Shown here one piece after another: positions 1 through 8,710 of a stretch of 64,000 nucleotides of DNA; within the stretch, counting starts at the first letter, position 1, and each line of letters starts with the position of its first letter. This DNA is from Methylothermaceae bacteria B42 (GTDB lineage Bacteria; Pseudomonadota; Gammaproteobacteria; Methylococcales; Methylothermaceae): contig LSNW01000032.1 in NCBI GenBank assembly GCA_001566965.1, positions 598,056 to 662,055 of the forward strand, written 5' to 3'. The position numbers were made by a program, and so were the translations under genes. Below the pieces are notes generated by a model. That model worked only from the letters and a program-made list of their open reading frames with translations. It was not told the DNA's origin and did no database searches.

Positions 1-592
1 GACCTTTGCGGCCGGTTTGAACCTTGGCGATTTCATCCACCACATCCATGCCCTCCACGACTTTGCCAAAGACGGCATAGCCCCATCCCTGTGGGGTCTT
101 GTTTTGGTAGTTGAGAAAGTCGTTATCCACCAGATTGATAAAAAATTGCGCCGTGGCTGAATCAGGATCGGAGGTGCGGGCCATGGCGATTGTACCGTGG
201 TCGTTTTCCAGACCATTGTCCGCTTCGTTTGGGATCGGAGGATGAGTCGCTTTTTGTTGCAGATCCGCTGTCATGCCACCACCTTGAATCATGAAATTGG
301 GAATAACCCGGTGAAAGATGGTGCCGTCATAGAAACCTTCTTTCACGTAAGTCAAAAAATTCTCCACCGTTTTGGGGGCTTTTTCGGGATACAGTTCCAC
401 GACAACTCGGCCTTTTGTCGTTTCAAGCGTTACTTTAGGGTGTTGCGTCATGGTGGCTCCTTTTGATTGTGATGCTGTGGCCGGCGTCTTTGACGAATTG
501 GCCTTGTCCGCACAGGCCTGGGTAAGGGCGGTTAGGATAAAAAGAAAAAGAATGGAGAATAGTTTAAAAGCCGGATAGGGTTGTTTTTTCAT
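1..592 (-). CDS. Cyclophilin-type peptidyl-prolyl isomerase, exported form (C-terminus outside window)
   Basis: Catalyses cis-trans isomerisation of proline peptide bonds. Reading the minus strand from the ATG at 592 gives a lysine start, a hydrophobic stretch and an Ala-Cys (TQAC), so a signal peptide, perhaps a lipoprotein one although the lipobox is weak. A 20-residue polar linker follows, then a typical cyclophilin domain ([20 protein letters not shown], then [13 protein letters not shown], then AQFFINL) that runs off the window edge. An AAGGAAA ribosome site precedes the 592 start. A second in-frame ATG at 451 (residue 48) has a better site, AAAGGAG six bases upstream, and would give a cytoplasmic PpiB-like form beginning [10 protein letters not shown]. 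Family assignment is firm; which start is used is open. Confidence 0.9.
   Translation of the reverse strand, partial: MKKQPYPAFKLFSILFLFILTALTQACADKANSSKTPATASQSKGATMTQHPKVTLETTKGRVVVELYPEKAPKTVENFLTYVKEGFYDGTIFHRVIPNFMIQGGGMTADLQQKATHPPIPNEADNGLENDHGTIAMARTSDPDSATAQFFINLVDNDFLNYQNKTPQGWGYAVFGKVVEGMDVVDEIAKVQTGRKG
449..464 (-). promoter_or_regulatory. Internal ribosome binding site and second start of the cyclophilin gene
   Basis: On the minus strand AAAGGAG lies six bases before an in-frame ATG (449-451), exactly at the junction between the export sequence plus linker and the cyclophilin domain. The match to the 16S rRNA tail is stronger than that of the first start. It may allow a second, cytoplasmic product from the same gene; that use is inference. 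Confidence 0.4.
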
Positions 593-643
593 TAACATTT
601 CCTTTTGGCAAGCTAAAATAGGGCTTTGGGAGGTTTTTCTTGA

Positions 644-1255
644 TCAGGATTTGGGCGGGTGAAAAGGTTGGCCCCACGTTCCAAAATGCACCAGCTCTTC
701 CAATGTCTTGCGTTCCCTTGGGGTTAATTCCCTTTCCTTGAGATCCTCTTCCAGCTGATCTGGGTTACCAGGCCAGCCAACGGCAATCACGGTTTTTACG
801 ATGTATCCTTCCGGAACCCCTAAAGCCAGACCCAATTCTTCTTTTTTGAATCCAGCCATTTGGTGGGTTGCCAAGCCTGACGCCGTCGCTTGCAGGCAGA
901 AACTGGCATTGGCTTGGCCCAGGTCATGTTCGGCATAGCCATTGGGCCTCTTATCTTCAAGATAAGGATACGTGATAGCGACTACGAAGAGCGGAACGTG
1001 ACGGTTCCAGCGCTGATTGACAGGCACCAAATGATCGAAAACGATTTGCCAGGACTGGGGATTTTGAAAACGATCGGCCACAATAAACCGCCATGGTTGG
1101 GCATTGTAGGTGGAGGCCGACCAACGGGCCGCTTCCAGGCAGGAAGTCAGCAGCTCGATCGGTACCGGCCGCTCAGGATCAAAAGCTCTCGGGCTCCAGC
1201 GTTGAGCAATGAGAGGGTGAACCGGGGCCTGAATATTTAATCGTTGTTGCGCCAT
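644..1255 (-). CDS. Nitroreductase family protein
   Basis: A 203-residue FMN-dependent NAD(P)H oxidoreductase of the nitroreductase fold. The N-terminus has the family pattern for FMN phosphate binding, RWSPRAFD near residue 20, followed by the helix EAARWSASTYNAQPWRF, typical of the putative malonic semialdehyde reductase/RutE-HadB-like branch. The middle (EHDLGQANASFCLQATASGL) is the second conserved nitroreductase segment. No signal peptide is seen, so it should be cytoplasmic. AAAGGA precedes the ATG at 1255. It stands alone between the isomerase gene and holC, and the natural substrate cannot be read from the sequence. Confidence 0.88.
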   Translation of the reverse strand: MAQQRLNIQAPVHPLIAQRWSPRAFDPERPVPIELLTSCLEAARWSASTYNAQPWRFIVADRFQNPQSWQIVFDHLVPVNQRWNRHVPLFVVAITYPYLEDKRPNGYAEHDLGQANASFCLQATASGLATHQMAGFKKEELGLALGVPEGYIVKTVIAVGWPGNPDQLEEDLKERELTPRERKTLEELVHFGTWGQPFHPPKS

Positions 1256-1330
1256 GGATGATCCTTTATCCGTTGGTTAATCGAGGCTGTATAGAATGCA
1301 CAAAAATTGTACTCGTTATCCCGCGTTCTG

Positions 1331-1765
1331 TCAGGACTCAATCTTGTGGGTATGAAGTTCCGCCTCTTGTTCCTGGTAAATCCGATATTTTTTGCGCCCG
1401 GCTTGGCGTATTTCCGGCACCTCATTGATGACTTCGGCAATCCGGTGGATTTGTTGCCAGTTTTCAGGCGGATTGGGATTCAAATTGATCAGCAGCTCAT
1501 CGAATGACTCCGGCGCCTCACTGGTACCGATGACGATTGGGACCATAGGGTCATTGGGATAATTCTCGGCTAAAATATGGGGAATGAAACTTCCCTGGCG
1601 GAAGGTCCATAGCAAATCGTCGAGAATCTTTGCCTCGGTATCATCGGCAGCCAGGATGAAAACCTTGTGACCGGTTCGGTAGGCTTTTTCGGCAATCCGG
1701 CAGGCATAAGCACGCCGGGTATGCGGATCTTGGCCCGGGAGCAGATAAAAGTCCACCCGGGTCAT
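1331..1765 (-). CDS. holC: DNA polymerase III chi subunit
   Basis: Chi links the clamp loader to single-stranded DNA-binding protein. The product is 144 residues, close to the 147 of E. coli HolC, and opens with MTRVDFYLL, the usual HolC N-terminus. Conserved HolC features follow: ACRIAEKAYRTGHKVFILA, then LDDLLWTFRQGSFIPH, and the conserved end INEV. The start is the ATG at 1765, because it overlaps the pepA stop by four bases (ATGA). The frame stays open further upstream, but that part is only the shadow of pepA. The pepA-holC pairing is common in gammaproteobacteria and supports translational coupling. Confidence 0.93.
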   Translation of the reverse strand: MTRVDFYLLPGQDPHTRRAYACRIAEKAYRTGHKVFILAADDTEAKILDDLLWTFRQGSFIPHILAENYPNDPMVPIVIGTSEAPESFDELLINLNPNPPENWQQIHRIAEVINEVPEIRQAGRKKYRIYQEQEAELHTHKIES

Positions 1766-3252
1766 GTTTCTACTTGGGAAAGTAGAAACTCGCTCAATAA
1801 CGGCACGGGACGGCCCGTTGCGCCCTTGTTGGCGCCGGAGTTCCAGGCAGTGCCGGCAATATCCAAATGAGCCCAGGTAAAATTCTCGGTAAACCGGGCC
1901 AGAAAACAGGCAGCGGTGATAGCGCCCGCATTTCTGTCGCCAATATTGGGCATATCGGCAAAGTTGGATTTGAGTTGCTCCTGGTATTCCTCCCACAACG
2001 GCATCCGCCAGGCCCGGTCCAAAGCATTTTCGCCCGCTTCGAGCAAGGCTTTGGCCAGATCGTCGTTATTGGAGAACAACCCCGTCGCATGTTTGCCCAA
2101 AGCGATCACGCAAGCGCCGGTGAGGGTGGCGATGTCGATGACTTTTTGGGGATTGAAACGCCCGGTATAGGTCAAGGCATCACAAAGGATAAGCCGGCCT
2201 TCCGCGTCGGTATTGAGGATTTCCACGGTTTTGCCGGCCATGGTTTTCACGATATCTCCAGGTTTGACGGCCTGGCCGTCGGGCAGATTTTCCGAGGAAG
2301 GAACGACTCCTACCACATTCAGCGATAAATCCAACTGGGCGATGGTCTTCAAAGTACCCAGCACGCTGGCGCCCCCACACATATCGTATTTCATTTCATC
2401 CATGGTTTGGGAGGGCTTGAGAGAAATCCCGCCAGCATCGAAGGTCAGCCCCTTCCCCACCAACGCAATCGGCTGGTCCTTGGCCTTGCCGCCCTTGTAT
2501 TCGAGCACAATCAGTTTGGCCGGCTGGCGGCTGCCTTTGGAAACCGCCAATAAAGCCCCCATGCCCAGCTTTTCCATGTCGGATTCTTCCAGAACCTGGA
2601 CCTTGAGTTTGCTGTACTGATCCGCTAATTTCAATGCCGTTTCGGCCAGGTATGTGGGGGTACAAACATTACCCGGAAGATTGGCCAAGTCTTTACATAG
2701 CCGCATCCCTTCGGCAATGGCATGACCTTCTTCCATGCCTTTGTCAGCTAATCGGGATTCTTCCTTATCCTTACAATGCAAAAGAAGCTGATCGAGCTTC
2801 GGCAGATCGCCGGGTTCGGATTTGAGCTCGGTAAAACGGTAACAAGCATCCTGGAATAATAAAGCTGTCTGGCGGGCTTTCCAACCGCAATCATGGTTGT
2901 CAACCGGCACTTCCAACAAGGTGGATAAACCCTGTTTGACCGGAGAATCCGCAATCTTTTTTGCCGCCGCTGACAACGCTTTGCAGTATTTTTTTGCGTT
3001 CAGATCCGTCTTCTTGCCCAAACCAACCAGAAGCAGGCGGTCGGCTTTGCAACCGGGCAGCTGGTGTAATAAGAGAAGATCCCCGGGCTGACCCTTAAAA
3101 TCCTCTTGCTTGATAATTTTCCTGACCAGGCCGTCACTGAGAGCATCGATATGTTCGGCGCTTTCCGTCAATTTGTTTTTTTCGTAAACGCCGGCAATCA
3201 AGCATGGGACGCGTTTTTTCTCTATGGCGCCAGTATGGGTGGCAAAATTCAT
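1762..3252 (-). CDS. pepA: Leucyl aminopeptidase (M17 family)
   Basis: A cytoplasmic di-metal aminopeptidase that removes N-terminal residues from peptides; in E. coli PepA also acts as a DNA-binding accessory factor. The 496-residue length is normal. The C-terminal catalytic domain carries the metal-binding segments GLTFDAGGISLKP and the family signature NTDAEGRL near residue 347. The N-terminal domain (residues 1-170) is the less conserved macro-like domain. An AAGGAAA site lies upstream of the ATG at 3252. The gene is upstream of and overlaps holC; a small membrane protein gene lies 21 bases before it. Confidence 0.95.
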   Translation of the reverse strand: MNFATHTGAIEKKRVPCLIAGVYEKNKLTESAEHIDALSDGLVRKIIKQEDFKGQPGDLLLLHQLPGCKADRLLLVGLGKKTDLNAKKYCKALSAAAKKIADSPVKQGLSTLLEVPVDNHDCGWKARQTALLFQDACYRFTELKSEPGDLPKLDQLLLHCKDKEESRLADKGMEEGHAIAEGMRLCKDLANLPGNVCTPTYLAETALKLADQYSKLKVQVLEESDMEKLGMGALLAVSKGSRQPAKLIVLEYKGGKAKDQPIALVGKGLTFDAGGISLKPSQTMDEMKYDMCGGASVLGTLKTIAQLDLSLNVVGVVPSSENLPDGQAVKPGDIVKTMAGKTVEILNTDAEGRLILCDALTYTGRFNPQKVIDIATLTGACVIALGKHATGLFSNNDDLAKALLEAGENALDRAWRMPLWEEYQEQLKSNFADMPNIGDRNAGAITAACFLARFTENFTWAHLDIAGTAWNSGANKGATGRPVPLLSEFLLSQVET

Positions 3253-3273
3253 GGGGTATTTCCTTATGGGGTA

Positions 3274-3501
3274 TCAATTATTGGCTTGAGCAGTCTCTTC
3301 CGGAGCAGTGGGTTGGTTGTCTTCGGGGACAGCCAGGCGGGATCCGAAAAACATGGAAATATAAACAAGCACCCCAAGCAGGATAACGTTCACTAAACCG
3401 GGAAGACGGCCAAACGCCAGGATAAAAAAATCGATCACAAAGATGGCGGTCATTGCCGGGTGGGCCAGGAACTCTTCAGGTTTGAACTTGATCTTAAACA
3501 T
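3274..3501 (-). CDS. Small inner-membrane protein of unknown function
   Basis: 75 residues. A short basic, amphipathic start (MFKIKFKPEEFLAHP) is followed by two hydrophobic segments, about residues 17-31 and 35-53, then an acidic and proline-rich tail (VPEDNQPTAPEETAQANN). A near-perfect ribosome site, GAGGAGGT, stands five bases before the ATG, strong evidence that this small gene is translated. It ends 21 bases before pepA on the same strand and may be co-transcribed with it. No family is recognised; the layout suggests a hairpin of two membrane helices with a cytoplasmic or periplasmic tail. Confidence 0.75.
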   Translation of the reverse strand: MFKIKFKPEEFLAHPAMTAIFVIDFFILAFGRLPGLVNVILLGVLVYISMFFGSRLAVPEDNQPTAPEETAQANN

Positions 3502-3688
3502 AAATACCTCCTCTCACATATGGTTTTACGAAATGGGAATAAAGCAGTAAGCATATTAATTATAAGGGATGTTTCCGATTGCATCACAGACGTTTTTGGT
3601 TAGACATAAGAATCGGCCCCCATACGATTTTTCCGGGCCCTTGGTAATGTGATAGGATTTTTCTAATTCAACCGGATGGAGCACTGTG

Positions 3689-3958
3689 ATGACTGAACGA
3701 GAGAAACTGCGCGAAGGCCTAGAAGCATTAAGAAGCGAAATTAAAAATCTACAAGGCACGGACGCAGCAAGCAAGCAAAGATTGGAAGACTTGGCCGAAC
3801 GCGTGGAAAAACAGCTGGCGAAAACTGGCGAAAAAAACGAACATCACAACCTAATCCAGGAGCTTGAAGAAGAAATCATGCGGTTTGAAGTGGCGCATCC
3901 CCGGCTGACAGCGATTATCAACGATCTAATGGTTACATTGAGCAACATGGGGATTTGA
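3689..3958 (+). CDS. DUF4404 family protein
   Basis: An 89-residue, very charged, mostly helical protein ending in LSNMGI, the characteristic C-terminus of the DUF4404 family; the preceding FEVAHPRLTAIINDLMVTL is the other conserved block. The function of the family is unknown. A GTG lies just before the ATG at 3689, but the ATG is preferred because GGAG ends seven bases upstream. It is transcribed away from the small membrane protein gene, so the 187-base gap between them must hold divergent promoters. Confidence 0.85.
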   Translation: MTEREKLREGLEALRSEIKNLQGTDAASKQRLEDLAERVEKQLAKTGEKNEHHNLIQELEEEIMRFEVAHPRLTAIINDLMVTLSNMGI

Positions 3959-4007
3959 ACGAAACGCCCGTGATATTATCCAACATTTACACACCAGACG
4001 ATTAACT

Positions 4008-5381
4008 TTGCCGATTCTGAATTTAGTCAAAAAACTTTTCAAACAGGACAGTTCCGGCCAATCATCGGAAAAAATCGTGTCTCATCCCAGGATTTATGCC
4101 CGGCCGGAACACACGATTTCCAGATCGCAGATTAGCCCCAATGCCTTAAAGGTACTCTATCGCCTGAAAAAAGGAGGCTATAGAGCTTGTCTGGTGGGAG
4201 GCTGTGTGCGGGATCTTTTGCTCGGGCGGGAGCCTAAAGACTTTGACGTGGCGACAGATGCCCGGCCCGAGGAAGTCAAAGCCCTGTTTCGCAATTGCCG
4301 CTTGATAGGACGCCGTTTCCGTCTGGCCCACGTGCGCTTTGGCCGGGAAATCATTGAAGTGGCGACATTCAGAGCGGGCCTGCCGAGAGGCCAAGGGGAC
4401 GATTGGGCGCAGGAAGAAGCAACCGGCCGTTTGCTGCGGGATAATGTCTACGGCACCATAGAAGAAGACGCCTGGCGGCGGGATTTTACCGTTAACGCCC
4501 TCTACTACGATATAAAAGACTTTTCCGTCGTGGACTATGTGGGCGGTATGGAAGATCTTCACAGCGGAGTGCTCCGTTTGATTGGCGATCCTCAGGTGCG
4601 GTTTCGTGAAGATCCTGTCCGGATGCTTCGGGCAATTCGTTTTATGATCAAGTTGGGCTTTAAGCTGGATCCTTCCCTTGAAGTCCATCTCAAGCCATTC
4701 GCGCCCCTATTGCAAGATATTCCCCCAGCCCGCCTTTATGATGAAGTTCTGAAAATGTTCATGGGCGGTTATGCCGTGCAAACCTTTGAACTACTGCGCC
4801 ATTATGAGCTGTTTTCCCCACTGTTTCCGGCAACAGAACAAGCGTTAAGCCTGGAAGAGCAAGGCTTCCCCCTGGTGTTTTTGGCCCACGCCCTGGAAAA
4901 TACCGACAAACGCTTGGCCGAAGGTAAAATTGTCACGCCTTATTTCCTGTATGCGGCTTTGTTGTGGGAACCGGTACGCCTGACCGCCAAGCAACGGGAA
5001 ATGCTGGGTACACCGCCAGTGGTCGCCATGCAGGAAGCTGCGGGGGAGGTACTTTCTGAGCAGGTGAAACACGTGGCAATCCCCCGCCGTATCAGTTTGC
5101 CCATGCGCGAGGTTTGGAATCTACAACCCCGATTTGAACAGCGCCGGGGCGCCCGCCCCTTTCGCTTGTTGAGCCATCCGCGATTTCGTGCTGCCTATGA
5201 TTTCCTGGTTCTGAGGGGGCAATCAGGAGAGGCGGAGCCTGAACTGGTAGACTGGTGGACCCGTTTTCAAACCGCACCGGAAGGTGAACGCAAAAAAATG
5301 CTGGAAGGGCCGCGCCGCAAAACCCGCCGACGCCGTTCAAGGCGAAAATCCGCTACCAAGCAATCCTCTCCTCAGGAATAA
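4008..5381 (+). CDS. pcnB: Poly(A) polymerase I
   Basis: Adds 3' poly(A) tails that mark RNA for decay. The 457-residue protein has the class II nucleotidyltransferase head: LVGGCVRDLLLG followed by the catalytic Asp pair in PKDFDVATDA (about residues 62-83), then the RRDFTVNALYYD and RFREDPVRMLRAIRF segments. The C-terminus is a run of Arg, Lys and Ser, the usual basic RNA-binding tail. The best start is a TTG at 4008 (MPILNLVKKLF) with no good ribosome site. E. coli pcnB is also known to use a weak non-ATG start that keeps expression low. The stop shares a base with the folK start. Confidence 0.93.
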   Translation: MPILNLVKKLFKQDSSGQSSEKIVSHPRIYARPEHTISRSQISPNALKVLYRLKKGGYRACLVGGCVRDLLLGREPKDFDVATDARPEEVKALFRNCRLIGRRFRLAHVRFGREIIEVATFRAGLPRGQGDDWAQEEATGRLLRDNVYGTIEEDAWRRDFTVNALYYDIKDFSVVDYVGGMEDLHSGVLRLIGDPQVRFREDPVRMLRAIRFMIKLGFKLDPSLEVHLKPFAPLLQDIPPARLYDEVLKMFMGGYAVQTFELLRHYELFSPLFPATEQALSLEEQGFPLVFLAHALENTDKRLAEGKIVTPYFLYAALLWEPVRLTAKQREMLGTPPVVAMQEAAGEVLSEQVKHVAIPRRISLPMREVWNLQPRFEQRRGARPFRLLSHPRFRAAYDFLVLRGQSGEAEPELVDWWTRFQTAPEGERKKMLEGPRRKTRRRRSRRKSATKQSSPQE

Positions 5382-5884
5382 TGGAAACCACTATTGCCTA
5401 TATTGGTCTGGGCAGCAATCTTAATCATCCGGTTGAGCAAATTAAACAGGCGCGGGCAGCCATTGCCAACTTGGAAAGCACCCAGGAAAAGCGCTTTTCC
5501 AGCCTGTACCGGACCGACCCCATGGGCCCCGATCAGCCGGATTATATTAATGCCGTGATGGCTGTGGAAACCTGCCTGTCTCCCGAGGCATTATTGACCC
5601 GTTTGCAAAACATAGAGCGGGATCAAGGCCGGGTGCGCCGTGGCGACAGATGGGGGCCAAGATCCCTGGACCTTGATATACTCTTGTTTGGCCGCTACTG
5701 CATCCGCACCGAGCGGCTTACCATCCCCCATTATGGTATTGCCGAGCGGGCTTTTGTCCTCTACCCTTTGGCGGAAATCGCCCCTCCTGATCTACTTATT
5801 CCCGGCAAAAGCCTATTGAGTGACCTTCTGCGCCGTTGTCCCCCGGAGGGGATTCAGCGCCTGGGAGAAAATGACGATGTCTAA
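5381..5884 (+). CDS. folK: 2-amino-4-hydroxy-6-hydroxymethyldihydropteridine diphosphokinase
   Basis: Transfers pyrophosphate from ATP to the pterin precursor in folate synthesis. The 167 residues include the N-terminal GLGSNLNHPVEQI and the signature DRWGPRSLDLDILLFG near residues 86-102, with the Asp residues that bind the two magnesium ions. The ATG follows pcnB by a one-base overlap (TAATG), and the 3' end overlaps panB. pcnB-folk-panB-panC order is common in gammaproteobacteria and links these genes in one transcript. Confidence 0.94.
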   Translation: METTIAYIGLGSNLNHPVEQIKQARAAIANLESTQEKRFSSLYRTDPMGPDQPDYINAVMAVETCLSPEALLTRLQNIERDQGRVRRGDRWGPRSLDLDILLFGRYCIRTERLTIPHYGIAERAFVLYPLAEIAPPDLLIPGKSLLSDLLRRCPPEGIQRLGENDDV

Positions 5885-6674
5885 GTTTTTGACCGTCGCA
5901 GATCTGAAACAATTAAAACAAACGGGCGAGAAAATCGCTTGCCTGACAGCCTATGATGCGACTTTTGCCAAGACATTAGACGCTGCCGGGGTTGATATCC
6001 TGTTGGTAGGTGATTCGCTGGGCATGGTTATACAGGGGCAATCGACAACCTTACCGGTGACCCTGGATTACATGGTCTATCACACCGCCTGCGTCAATCG
6101 CGGACGTGAGCGGGCACTGTTGATTGCCGATTTGCCGTTTATGACCTGCTGGTCCCCGGAAGCCGCGCTGCAAAGCGCCGCCCGGCTGATCCAGCAAGGT
6201 GGCGCGGAGATGGTCAAACTCGAAGGTGGCCGTCACCGTAGGGATGCCATCCGCTTGCTGGTTCAGGAAGGGATTCCGGTATGCGGCCATCTAGGCTTGC
6301 TGCCGCAATCCATTCACCGTTTGGGAGGCTATAAAGTTCAGGGAGTCGCACCTCACGATGCCGAGAAATTGCTGGAAGAAGCTTGCTTGCTGGAAGAGGC
6401 AGGCGCAGAGCTGCTGGTGCTCGAATGTATTCCCGCCACTTTGGCCCGGGCAATTACCATGGAAATAACCATTCCTACCATCGGCATTGGCGCGGGACCC
6501 GATTGTGACGGCCAGGTGCTAGTGCTATACGACATGCTGGGATTGACCATCGGCAAACCCCCACGCTTCGTGAAGGATTTTCTTGCCGGCGCTGGAGATA
6601 TCAACTCTGCCGTGTCTGCATACGTGGCCGCGGTTAAGTCCGGGCAATTTCCTTCTCCGCAACACAGTTATTAG
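5877..6674 (+). CDS. panB: 3-methyl-2-oxobutanoate hydroxymethyltransferase
   Basis: First committed step of pantothenate synthesis: transfers a hydroxymethyl group from methylene-tetrahydrofolate to ketoisovalerate. The 265-residue protein has the family blocks CLTAYDATFAKTLDAAGVD, LLVGDSLGMVIQG, VKLEGG, GHLGLLPQS and IPTIGIGAGPDCDGQVLV. Two ATGs are close together, at 5871 and 5877. The second is chosen because GGGAG ends nine bases before it and only three before the first. It overlaps folK by eight bases, so translation is probably coupled. The folate link is relevant, since the enzyme consumes a folate C1 unit. Confidence 0.95.
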   Translation: MSKFLTVADLKQLKQTGEKIACLTAYDATFAKTLDAAGVDILLVGDSLGMVIQGQSTTLPVTLDYMVYHTACVNRGRERALLIADLPFMTCWSPEAALQSAARLIQQGGAEMVKLEGGRHRRDAIRLLVQEGIPVCGHLGLLPQSIHRLGGYKVQGVAPHDAEKLLEEACLLEEAGAELLVLECIPATLARAITMEITIPTIGIGAGPDCDGQVLVLYDMLGLTIGKPPRFVKDFLAGAGDINSAVSAYVAAVKSGQFPSPQHSY

Positions 6675-6690
6675 CGCAACTGACAGCCTG

Positions 6691-7536
6691 ATGCACTGGG
6701 TTAGCACCGAAACCAATTTACGCAGACAGCTTGATGCCTGGCGCTGCTCAGGCGACACTATCGCCCTGGTGCCGACCATGGGTAATCTGCATCCCGGCCA
6801 TCTGAGTTTGGTGGAAACCGCAAAAGCAAGAGCAAACCGGGTGGTGGTCAGTATTTTCGTGAATCCCTTGCAGTTCGGACCCAACGAGGATTACGCCCGT
6901 TATCCCAGGACTCTGGAGGCAGATCGAGAAAAATTAGCAAATTGTGGCGTGGATTTGTTGTTTTCTCCACCGGTGGAAGAGATTTATCCCCAAGGATCAA
7001 AAAAGACTACTTATATCGAAGTGCCGGGGCTGTCTGATATCCTTTGTGGCGCATCGCGTCCAGGCCACTTTAGAGGTGTGGCGACGGTAGTTGCCAAGCT
7101 ATTCAATCTGGTGCAGCCCCATCTTGCCGTCTTTGGTGAAAAGGACTTTCAACAACTGTTGGTCATTCGGAAAATGGTGGCGGACTTGAATTTTCCGGTA
7201 GAGATTATTGGTGCGCCCATTGTCCGGGAAGCCGATGGTTTGGCCATGAGTTCGCGCAATCAATACCTTTCGTCACAGGAAAGGAAAGTGGCGCCAAGCC
7301 TGTATCAGGTATTATGCGAAACAAGATCTGCCATCAAAGCGGGGGAACAGGATTACTACCGGCTTGCCAAGGCGCAAACAGCCAAATTGCGCCAACTGGG
7401 TTTCGACCCGGATTATTTCTCAATTCTGCGCGCCCATGATTTGGGCGAACCTTCACCAGGGGATTCCCCTTTGGTCATTCTGACGGCAGCAAAATTGGGC
7501 CAGACCCGTCTGATTGATAATTTGGTGGTCTCGTGA
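6691..7536 (+). CDS. panC: Pantothenate synthetase
   Basis: Condenses pantoate with beta-alanine using ATP. The 281-residue product shows the nucleotidyltransferase motif LVPTMGNLHPGHLSLV near residues 25-40 (HxGH type), NPLQFGPNEDY, FHGVA-like FRGVATVVAKLFNLV, FGEKDFQQL and the late READGLAMSSRNQYL. The start at 6691 (MHWVSTETNLRRQ) matches family N-termini; an open extension upstream overlaps panB and is not needed. The ribosome site is poor, so re-initiation after panB, 16 bases upstream, is likely. The TGA stop overlaps the mtnB GTG start by four bases. Confidence 0.95.
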   Translation: MHWVSTETNLRRQLDAWRCSGDTIALVPTMGNLHPGHLSLVETAKARANRVVVSIFVNPLQFGPNEDYARYPRTLEADREKLANCGVDLLFSPPVEEIYPQGSKKTTYIEVPGLSDILCGASRPGHFRGVATVVAKLFNLVQPHLAVFGEKDFQQLLVIRKMVADLNFPVEIIGAPIVREADGLAMSSRNQYLSSQERKVAPSLYQVLCETRSAIKAGEQDYYRLAKAQTAKLRQLGFDPDYFSILRAHDLGEPSPGDSPLVILTAAKLGQTRLIDNLVVS

Positions 7537-8153
7537 CGATAGAAACGGAATTTCAACAGCGCGCCAAAGAACTCATCGACGTGGGCAAAGTTTTGCATCA
7601 CCAAGGATGGGTGCCCGCCACCAGCGGCAATTTCTCTGCCCGTTTATCTGATGGCAGCATTGCAATCACTGTTTCCGGACGGCATAAGGGGCGCTTGACC
7701 ATAGAAGATTTAATGCGGGTAGATACCCAAGGGCAATCCCTTGATGGGCGCAGGCCTTCAGCGGAAGCCGCACTGCACCTGGCCCTCTACGCCCGCTTTC
7801 CAGCCATTCAATCGGTGCTGCATCCCCATTCGCCAGCGGCGATTTTAGCCTCCCGCCTGTTTAAGAATAAGGTGATCTTGGAAGATCATGAATTGCTGAA
7901 AGCCTTGGAAGGCATCGATACCCACGAGCACCGGTTGATTGTGCCCATCTTCGCCAACGATCAGGACATCCCCAGGTTGGCCAACAAAATCAATGATTAT
8001 ATTGACCGGCATGGCGACATTCTGGCCTATATCATCGCTGGCCACGGTTTTTATACCTGGGGCCGGAGCGTAGAAGATGCAATGAGGAGCGTGGAGGCGT
8101 TAGAATTCATGTTCGATTGCGAGACTAGATATTACGGAGTGAAACCTTTATGA
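7533..8153 (+). CDS. mtnB: Methylthioribulose-1-phosphate dehydratase
   Basis: A class II aldolase-family zinc enzyme of the methionine salvage pathway; it dehydrates 5-methylthioribulose-1-phosphate to the diketo compound. The 206 residues contain PATSGNFSARLSDGSIAITVSGRHKG near residues 28-53, the metal ligands in VLHPHSP, and a late AGHGFYTWGRSVEDA. The start is a GTG at 7533 embedded in the panC stop (GTGA). The gene is followed at once by mtnD and mtnC with four-base overlaps. The isomerase and kinase or phosphorylase steps of the pathway are not in this window. Confidence 0.94.
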   Translation: MTIETEFQQRAKELIDVGKVLHHQGWVPATSGNFSARLSDGSIAITVSGRHKGRLTIEDLMRVDTQGQSLDGRRPSAEAALHLALYARFPAIQSVLHPHSPAAILASRLFKNKVILEDHELLKALEGIDTHEHRLIVPIFANDQDIPRLANKINDYIDRHGDILAYIIAGHGFYTWGRSVEDAMRSVEALEFMFDCETRYYGVKPL

Positions 8154-8710
8154 GCATTTTGACGGTGCATTCAGAAACCGCTTTTGAACCGTTTGAGCGT
8201 TATACCGATCATTCAGAGATCGCTACCCGCCTGGACCGGATCGGAATCTTGTTTGAGCGCTGGAAAACGGACCGCCCCTTGAATGAAAAGGATGATTCCG
8301 AGGCGATTTTGGCGGCCCATAGTGATTCCATCGAGCGTTTGAAGCAGCAATACGGCTTCCAGTCGGCGGATGTGATCCGAGTTTCGCCAGACCATACAGA
8401 CAGAGAAGCGCTCAGACAAAAATTCCTTTCCGAGCATACCCATAGCGATTTTGAAGTGCGGTTTTTTGTCGGTGGCCGGGGTCTGTTTTACCTCCATCCT
8501 GATGACAAAGTGTACATCGTGCTATGCGAAGCCGGCGATTTGATCAGCGTGCCGGCTGGAACGCGGCACTGGTTTGACATGGGCGCCCTACCGGATTTGA
8601 AGGTAATCCGCCTTTTCACCACCCCTGAAGGTTGGGAAGCTCAATATACTGGCAGCGATATTGCAGACCGTTTTCCAAAATTTGAAGAATATATGCAGCG
8701 CTGCGGATGA
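8150..8710 (+). CDS. mtnD: Acireductone dioxygenase
   Basis: A cupin metalloenzyme that oxidises acireductone; with iron it gives formate and the methionine precursor 2-keto-4-methylthiobutyrate, with nickel an off-pathway product and CO. The 186-residue protein holds the metal site EHTHSDFEVRFFVGG (HxHx3E near residues 97-102) and the second cupin motif VPAGTRHWFDMG with the last His ligand. It starts in an ATGA overlap with mtnB and ends in an ATGA overlap with mtnC. In a methylotroph the formate released could be oxidised by the formate dehydrogenase encoded 1 kb downstream. Confidence 0.95.
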   Translation: MSILTVHSETAFEPFERYTDHSEIATRLDRIGILFERWKTDRPLNEKDDSEAILAAHSDSIERLKQQYGFQSADVIRVSPDHTDREALRQKFLSEHTHSDFEVRFFVGGRGLFYLHPDDKVYIVLCEAGDLISVPAGTRHWFDMGALPDLKVIRLFTTPEGWEAQYTGSDIADRFPKFEEYMQRCG

